This document shows, piece by piece, positions 56,478 through 64,000 of a stretch of 64,000 bases of DNA. Positions within the stretch are counted from its first letter, which is position 1; each line of letters begins with the position of its first letter. The stretch spans positions 674,948,802 to 675,012,801 of the forward strand of contig NC_133325.1 in the NCBI RefSeq assembly GCF_042186555.1. The letters run 5' to 3'. The position numbers and the translations under genes were made by a program. The notes below the pieces were generated by a model. The model was not told the DNA's origin. It was given only the letters and a program-made list of their open reading frames with translations, and ran no database searches. This DNA comes from Aquarana catesbeiana. Its lineage: Eukaryota > Chordata > Amphibia > Anura > Ranidae.

Positions 56478-57104
56478 ATCTCTCAGAATCTTCGCTGGGA
56501 ATGTCCTTACCTGGGAACTAACAAACATGCCTCTCTAGGTCAAACGAACTGTTGTTGGGATTTTTATCTCCAAGTGTTTTTCTTTTATACATATTGCACT
56601 TAGACTCTCCCCTTAACATTAGCCGTAAGGTTACTTGAAGGTTTGCACGTTTTTGAGTTTTCTAAGGCTTCTCCACTTTCTCCATGTCAAATGTCAGATG
56701 CGGTGGGCGGAGACGGAGGACCCCCTGCCCTCTCTTTTAGACGGCACACATACCCCCTAGTAGGCCGCCCTGTTTTTTTTGGGCACTAATCCCCTTTGGG
56801 ATAAAGGGTCATGGTCTGGACCCCCTTCCTTCTCTAGGGGGGGGCTCCTCAGCATGACCCTTAGTAGTTGTTACACATGCCTGGATGCTACCATCCATAC
56901 TGTTTTGATGGTTGTGACTATGTTTTCATTTTTTTTTATCTCATACATGTTTTGTCTTCTCTCCCTCTTCTTCTTATCTACTCTCTACCCCCCTCCCACA
57001 ATACAGGTTGTTTCGCCTTGCTGTCTGCAACGGGCCCCTCGCAAACCACACACCTTGAACACCTACGTATCATCCCATGGCCTCCCTACGGGTAAGTACA
57101 TATA

Positions 57105-58255
57105 ATATACAGGGCCTCTGCTCCCCACACAAACGTAGTAAGCTTTGGGGGTAATTAAAACATCTGAAAACTCAAGTGGTTTTCCTCCAGGAAACCCACT
57201 TTACGCCAAAATCTCTTCCCAAATTGCCTACTCACCTTTTCAACCAATGGTTTATTAGTACATCCCCGACTCCTAAATCTAAAGGGACAGCTATCGCCAT
57301 ACACAAGACATGCCCTTTCCAACCGGCAGATTATGACGCAGACCCCTTGGGGAGATATGTCTTCCTAAAGGGCAGTATTGCTGGTCAAATATACACATTC
57401 GCGACTATTTATGCTCCGAATGCTGATCAACTCACCTTTATAGACAATACACTAGACCGCTTGGCAGATTTTAGAGAAGGCTTCCTAATCCTAGGGGGCG
57501 ACTTTAACGTAAGCCCTGACCCAATGCTAGACACCTCTCATGCGAGGCCCTCACACTCCTACGCATTTCTGAAACACTTCCGCAGGACTATTCAGTCCCA
57601 CCTACTTACCGATAGTTGGCGGACGCTTAGACCACTAGACCGTGACTTCAGCTATTACTCTAAAGTACACGACGTATACACACGAATTGACCACATATAT
57701 GTGGATCGAAATATTCTTGAACTTCTACAGTCTGCAGACATTGGTTCCATTTCCATTTCCGACCATGCCCCAGTAACGATGGCCTTTACTTTACCATCAG
57801 GCACGCGCGGAATTCGGACTTGGAGACTTAATGAAAACCTATTAGACAATGCGGTAGTGATGGCTGAGGTCACGGATACCCTGACTCATTATTTTAAGGA
57901 GAATCCCATAGGCGAAGAGAGTGAGGGGACGGTTTGGGAGGCCCACAAAGCTGTGGTTCGGGGGGCACTAATTTCCCAGGGCTGTAGACTTAAAAAGATA
58001 CGACAAGCAGATTTTTTGAGAGTACACACTGAACTCCAAAAGGCAGAACTCAGGCACAAAGCCAATGGAAGCCCAGAGGCACTGAAAGAACTGACAGAGC
58101 TACGCGAACTGTTCCTACGCCTACTCGATCGTCAAACACGCAAACAGTTCCGATTCATGGCACACAGGTACTATGAACACGGAAACAAATGCGGTCGCAT
58201 GTTAGCTCGGGCTCTCCGGAAGCGTCATGCTCAGACATACTCAGACTGCTGCTGA
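57105..58255 (+). pseudogene. LINE ORF2, endonuclease part
   Basis: The APE-type endonuclease begins near GLCSPHKRSKLWG (about 57113) with a stop at about 57151. It then runs open from 57176 with VVFLQETHFT, GGDFNVSPDP (57494 on), RIDHIYVDRN and SDHAPVTMAF. It ends out of frame at 58255, overlapping the next frame, so a frameshift lies at about 58225-58250. Confidence 0.88.
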
Positions 58256-59708
58256 ATTCCGAGCCTATTACGCCAAACTGTACAACATAGACTCCGACCC
58301 CTCCCCTACATCACGTGACACTAGAAAAAACGCGATCCGAGATTACCTGACCGCAGCCAGACTCCCAACACTCACGGACGAGCAATCCTCAGATCTAGAC
58401 GCCCCAATTACCCTAAATGAGCTTCGTGCCACGGTGAACTCCTTGCCCAATGGGAAGAGCCCTGGACCTGATGGGTTCACTAAGGCATATTATAAAGCCT
58501 TCCTGACTCACCTGGAGACTCCCATGTGCAAATATTTTAATTCTATAGCAGATGGAGGAACTATCCCATCAGAGGCACTTCTGGCCCACATTACCGTGAT
58601 CCCGAAAGAGGGCAAGGATCCCACCGTCCCCCCGAGCTACCGGCCAATCTCTCTCCTTAACCTGGACATTAAAATTTTAGCAAAAACACTGGCAAACAGA
58701 CTTAAATATCCTATCCCCGACATTATCCACCCAGACCAAACGGGATTCATAACAGGTAGAGAAGCCAGAGACAACTCTATCAGGGCGGTACACCTTATTC
58801 ACTGGGCTCGTGCCCGCCCCGAGCCACAGCCTTACCTCATACTGTCAACGGACGCTGAAAAAGCGTTTGATCGAGTTTACTGGTCCTACCTGACAGAAGT
58901 GCTTCGATCACTGCGGATGGGTCCGAGAATGTTATCCTCTATTATAGCCTTATATTCTGCACCTTGCGCACAGGTCAAGGTAAATGGAACCCTTTCAGCT
59001 CGCTTCCCCATCAGAAATGGCACGAGACAGGGGTGCCCTCTCTCACCTCTTCTGTTCGCCTTAGTGCTGGAGCCATTGCTCTGCACAATACGCGTTAACC
59101 CTGACATTAAGGGTCTTATGGTTGGCAACACAGAACATAAACTCTCGGCATATGCCGATGACGTCCTGTTTCATGTTTCAAACCCCCTGATCTCACTGCC
59201 CAATTTGATGAAGGAACTGAAGCTCTTTGGGTCTCTCTCAAATTTTAAAATTAATTTTTCAAAGTCAGAAATCCTTCCCATTTGCATGACATCCCAATTA
59301 ACAACGAGCCTTAAATCCGCCTTCCCCTTCACCTGGGCCACGTCGGCTATTCGATACCTCGGTGTACAACTCACAGATAACTTTAACAGCCTATGTATCG
59401 CAAATTACCTCCCACTGCTAGCTATGGTTAAAAAAGACCTATCCCAATGGACACAGACGGCCTTTACATGGTTGGGTAGAGTGAACATAATAAAAATGAA
59501 CATCTTACCACGCATACTGTTCTTTTTACAGATGCTACCAATTCGACTGCCCCGATCTTTCTTCGACAAAATATCTAGCCTACTGTCAGATTTTATATGG
59601 AATGCACGTAAACCTAGGATAGCCCTACGAGTTCTCCAGCGCCCGAAACAGAATGGAGGCCTAGGCCTTCCAGACGTTAGACGATACTACTGGGCTATAG
59701 CGTTATAG
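58227..59708 (+). pseudogene. LINE ORF2, reverse transcriptase part
   Basis: The RT domain shows NGKSPGPDGFTKAYYK, YRPISLLNLDIKILAKTLAN, TDAEKAFDRVYW, GTRQGCPLSPLLFALVLEPL and the catalytic SAYADDVLF (YADD at 59151-59162). It ends at a TAG at 59706. Confidence 0.92.
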
Positions 59709-59709
59709 A

Positions 59710-60933
59710 ATGCTCAACTGGCGTTTCCACACTCGCTCTAAGCTATGGGTACATTTAGAGAAATTTCTAGCTGGTAGGAATTTATCATATGCTCCCTGGC
59801 TGTCCCAAGAGCATAGAGGACTGTCGAAGACGACGTCCCCTTTGACAACCCAGGTATTGTCAACTTGGGATAAGATTAACCCGCTGCTAAAATTGGCCCC
59901 CTCAGTGTCCCCGCTGGCCCCACTGGGAGGTTTCCTATGGTTCCCTCCGGGGGAACAAATGGGCTTTTTTGAATCGTGGATAGAGGGTGGAGACGCCAGT
60001 TGTGGTAAACTTATGAAGGACGGGAAAATCCTGAGCTACGAATCTCTGCCTATAGGCCGAAAGGGCACACCAATTAACTTCTGGAAATATAGACAACTAC
60101 ACCACTTCTTTCAACTACAGGGCCATAAGATTAGAGACCCCTCGTTTCCCACCCACCTTGAACAACTTTTTATTGCAGAGGAACCTACACCGCACTTGGT
60201 CTCGGAACTATATAAATTAATAGGCTCTTCACTCCCTCATACTACACCTGCCTATATTAGCTGCTGGGAAAATGACCTAGGCTTAGTATTTGCAAAGACA
60301 GACTTAACACACTTATATCTGCTTACTCATTCATCCTCGATAGAGTCCAAGACCCAGGAAACAAACTTTAAGCTACTATCCCGCTGGTATAGAGTACCTG
60401 CGGACTTGGCCCGCTTTTACCCTTCCACATCCGAGCTGTGTTGGAGAGGATGTGGACAGAGAGGTACATTGAAACATATATGGTGGGATTGCCCTCTGAT
60501 TAAATCCTTTTGGGAAGATATACGAAACCAAATCATAATAGTGACAGAGATAGAAGTCCCTTTTTCCCCGACCCACTTTCTTCTGCAGGTCCCCCCGATC
60601 TCACTACGTAAATATAAGAAAAGTGTGCTGCCGCACTTATTAAACGATGCTAAGCGCATGACCCCAATTTATTGGAAGAAACCCACGATTCCCACAAGTG
60701 CTGAGTGGATCAGAAGGGTTAGTGAGATCCGGGAGGCTGAAGACTGGGTGGCGACCAATAAAGGCCACAAAGATCGATTCCATGACATCTGGGCGTCATG
60801 GACTGAATATACCTCAGACCCTACTATAGTGCCATCTAGTTTAGATGTTGCACTATTGGAACTGGCAGACCCCGCTCTTAGAGTACTTAGGCTAACAAAA
60901 ACTCAACCCAGTAGGCCAGACCCTAAGACCTGA
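59710..60933 (+). pseudogene. LINE ORF2, C-terminal part with zinc knuckle
   Basis: A third frame continues with LNWRFHTRSKLWVHLEKFLA and ends in the Cys/His knuckle CWRGCGQRGTLKHIWWDCP (from 60439), typical for L1 and Tx1 ORF2. The same knuckle is found in the deleted copy at 35700-35810. Confidence 0.88.
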
Positions 60934-62486
60934 ACTTACCCAAGGAATATTGAATCCAGCTCCGAGGGGTCCGTTGCAGAGGCAGAGGAAGCTTACCTCT
61001 ATTTGCAGGTAACCTGATCCAACCCTTCTCCCCCCCCCCCATTTCCCCCTTTCCCTCTCTTATCCTCCCTTTTACCCATTACTGTATCCCCCCTCCCCTC
61101 TTTTCTCTTTTTTACTCCCCTTTATTATTGTGTTTCTGCATTTATTACTGTTAATTTATTATAATACTAGGGAAACTCATGCGAGATAGCTAATTACGGG
61201 ACGCCTAATATAGACACGAAACCCGCTGAGGGGGACCTCTGGTTTTCTAGGAGTCCGACAAACTCTGCATGAACAAACCACTGTATCATGGTTGCGGGGG
61301 CCTACGTGGGAGCGGGAGGCGGATTGATGGAGGCCTTGAGCCCCCCCCTCCTGCTCCGGCCGTGGGCCACCGGGCTATGTACCCTGCGCGTTCCAAAGGG
61401 CTCCCCAACTGGAATATACCCTTGTGAGTCCCTAGGCCGGTCCCACACTATTTATATACTCCACGAACATATAGGGCTTACGGAGCTCCTGGATTACCCC
61501 CTAAGTGGGTCCCATAGAGTTATCCCTAGAATAGCACCTTTCTTTAGGTAAATGGTAATGTATGTGTCTGTTCAACCCATATATTGAATATTGTCACTGA
61601 TACGACCCTGCGTGGTCGCTGTTTACATGACTTGCACTGTTGGACATGCCTTGTTATGTTTTGCTCTAAAAATAAAAAGTTATTAAAAAAAAAAACGTCA
61701 CTTCCACCCATAGCTCTTAAAGGGCCTTTTTTTTTTTTTTTTTTTTTTAGTTGCATTTTAGTGTAAATATAAGATCTGAGGTCTTTTTGACCCCAGATCT
61801 CATATTTAAGAGGTCCTGTCATGCTTTTTTTTTCTATTACAAGGGATGTTTACATTCCTTGTAATAGGAATAAAAGTGACACAATTTTTTATTTTTTTTT
61901 AAAAGAACAGTGTAAAAATAAAAGGTAAAATAAATAAGGTAAAAAAAAAATTTTAAACGCCCCCCCATCCCACCGAGCTTGCGTGCAGAAGCGAACGCAT
62001 ACGTGAGTAGCGCCTGCATATGAAAACGGTGTTCAAACCACACATGTGAGGTATCGCCGCGATCGGTAGAGCAAGAGCAATAATTCTAGCCCTAAACCTC
62101 CTCTGCAACTCAAAACATGCAACCTGTAGAATTTTTTTAAACGTCGCCTATGGAGATTTTTAAGGGTAAAAGTTTGTCTCCATTCCATGAGCGGGCGCAA
62201 TTTTGAAGTGTAACATGTTGGGTATCACTTTACTCGGTGTAACATTATCTTTCACAATATAAAAAAAAATGGACTAACTTTACTGATGTCTTATTTTTTA
62301 ATTCAAAAAAGTGTATTTTTTCCAAAAAAAGTGCGCTTATAAGAGCACTGCGCAAATACGTTGTGACAGAAAGTATTGCAACGACCGCCTTTTTCTCTAG
62401 GGTGTTAGGGAAAAAAATGTATAATGTTTGGGGCTTCTAAGTAATTTTTTAGCAAAAAAAATGTTTTTAACTTGTAAGCAACAAAT

Positions 62487-63879
62487 CAAATATGTGATGA
62501 TTGAGAAGGTTGATTGAGAAGTAAGACATGCCATGTCTCTTTCTGCATAAAAAAAAACAAACAAACCTACCTGCCTGTTCAGTCTTCAACTAAATGTACA
62601 CTGAGCTGTGCATGTGCAACTCGGCATTCGTTCTTGGCACGGTGCCAGTGTTCCGGGACAAATGTCTCCTGGGCACTTGTGCGGGAGTCACATCATCGCC
62701 GCTTGCTAATCAATGGGCTGAAAACCCTATACCCCGGCAAAGCCTTGGGAGAAGACGTCAATGGGATCCAATGGTCACAGCGCTGTAATAGAGGTGAGGA
62801 CTTTGCAAACTGTAGTTCCACTTTAAAATCCTGGAATGGCCAAGTCAACAAGACGAATCGAGAAGGCGAATCTCCTATGTGATACAGACAGCAATAAAAA
62901 CATAACAGGTGTTCTAATCCATGTCCACTCTGTACAAAACAAAAAGAAATGTCTTGCCTTTAGTTGTGCTTTAAGGAGTCTATTTCTATTAATCAGCATG
63001 AAAAAAGCCAATGTATGTTAAAACACGCATTAGTGAATTGGGCCTAAAATGTATGTGTAAGGACCCATTCATAGTAAAAAGTGGATTGCACTAACTCTTG
63101 TGTATAATAACCACCAAAATTGTGCAAAATAACAAATATTTCTATATTGGTCCTATGAAGTGTTTTTCTCTGCCATCTATATTGGTATATTGATATTTTT
63201 CACTTTTTTTTTTTTTTTTTTTTACATCAAAAAACTTATCTTTCCCATATATTATTTCTGATCAAAATGTATCTAGGTAAAATATCTTATAGTGTTACCA
63301 ACCACTGTGTAAAGTGCTAGTGCTAACAAAATATATAGGTATATATATATAAGTAAGAAATAAACTGAAAACTAAAATCATACAATGTGCCAATATTACT
63401 TCATAGAATTCCCATATCAATGTATATATGTGCTGCACAGTGAAAGAAAATTTGCAGAAAATTTTTTTTTTTGAAAAATGTCCCCAACATGTGCACCACA
63501 GTACACTAGATGTCCTCAGTGAGTGATCACTTCTGTGCAGTAATAACGTTTTTCTTCAAAATAAAGTGCTCCAAATTCATCACTTATTGTGATTTCACCA
63601 CCACCTGTTGCAATGGCCACTCACCAGATACGGTAAAAATATGCGCCTTTGGTTCATTTAGGATAACCACTCCGTTTATGATGGGTCCAATCGCAGCCTG
63701 TTCAAGCAGTACAATAGTGTCTCTTGCTCTATATAGTGCTCACAAAAACATGTGGATAGCCATCATGGTGTAGTATGTAACTCTCATTTATTAAAAAAAT
63801 TAAAAAAAAACATAGTCAAACTCACATGTTTTGGTGCCCCTCAGCCGGCACCATACGGCACACCTGTATGATCGGACGC
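62487..63879. other. No gene recognised
   Basis: AT-rich sequence with simple runs (poly-T at 63207-63223). Small open frames are not convincing. From about 63820 a repeat (TCAGCCGGCACCATACGGCA) leads into the terminal palindrome. Confidence 0.4.
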
Positions 63880-63996
63880 GGTAGGAAAGTCCCCAGCAGC
63901 CTCTACGCGTTTCGCAATAGGGTTTGCGTCAGGGAGCTTCCTGATGACGCAAACCCTATTGCGAAACGCGTAGAGGCTGCTGGGGACTTTCCTACC
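63880..63996. repeat. Perfect palindrome with 52-bp arms
   Basis: The arms 63880-63931 and 63945-63996 are exact reverse complements around a 13-base spacer. They contain CTCTACGCGTTTCGCAATAG. Probably part of a foldback repeat continuing beyond the window. Confidence 0.95.
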
Positions 63997-64000
63997 ATGT

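Larger units (their letters stand above)
55217..61691 (+). mobile_element. Near full-length L1/Tx1-type LINE
   Basis: 6.5 kb, ending in ATAAAAAGTTATT plus poly-A. It is flanked by a 13-bp duplication AAAACGTCACTTC (55204-55216 and 61692-61704). Order: 5' UTR, ORF1, ORF2 (endonuclease, RT, zinc knuckle), 3' UTR with a C-rich stretch near 61025-61100. It carries several stops and frameshifts, so it is not active as it stands. Confidence 0.92.
54904..62486. mobile_element. TTAA-type repeat that hosts the 6.5-kb LINE
   Basis: Starts TTAACCACTTCCGGAACGCC. It is interrupted at 55217 and resumes at 61692 through the shared duplication. The distal part (61705-62486) matches, inverted, the repeat at 41457-41945. 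The right border is truncated. Confidence 0.65.

Overview
This is vertebrate nuclear DNA, most likely from a frog and probably a ranid. The evidence is two recognisable vertebrate housekeeping genes split by long introns, plus a very dense load of transposons: TTAA-flanked elements, Tc1/mariner, Harbinger-type MITEs, hAT, L1/Tx1-type LINEs, a Penelope-like element and a DIRS-like remnant. Several of the repeats look like families I remember from ranid frogs. That part is recollection, not a search. No bacterial operon, phage, CRISPR array or rRNA/tRNA gene was seen.

Left part (1-9310): the N-terminal third of RRP12 (ribosome biogenesis HEAT-repeat protein) lies on the minus strand as six exons between 9310 and 4570, with consistent splice sites and phases. 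The first exon (about 50 residues) was not found. The rest of the gene should continue beyond position 1.

Middle (9310-19160): mostly repeats. There is a Tc1 fragment, a TTAA element, a SINE dimer, and two adjacent satellites (60-bp and 39-bp units) that together leave a 670-codon frame open. A 0.5-kb inverted duplication (18511-19047) carries motifs of the EXO5 promoter.

Right part (19160-51616): a complete EXO5 gene (single-strand DNA exonuclease with an iron-sulfur cluster) on the plus strand. It has six coding exons, 406 codons, and all catalytic and cluster residues. Its introns are packed with nested mobile elements: a four-level nest in intron 1, a hAT MITE in intron 2, two LINE relics in intron 3, and a Penelope-like element, a satellite-bearing inverted-repeat element and a DIRS remnant in intron 4. 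A Tc1 element that itself hosts a TTAA element begins 38 nt after the stop codon.

Distal part (53-64 kb): 3' flank of EXO5, then a near-complete but inactivated 6.5-kb L1/Tx1-type LINE (55217-61691) with a 13-bp target duplication, inserted in a TTAA-flanked repeat. The window ends in a perfect 52-bp-arm palindrome.

RRP12 and EXO5 point away from each other, about 9.8 kb apart between known coding ends. The candidates for something new are the inverted promoter duplication, the Harbinger-type foldback with a promoter-like core, and the LINE-in-transposon arrangement, which recalls Tx1L/Tx1D of Xenopus.
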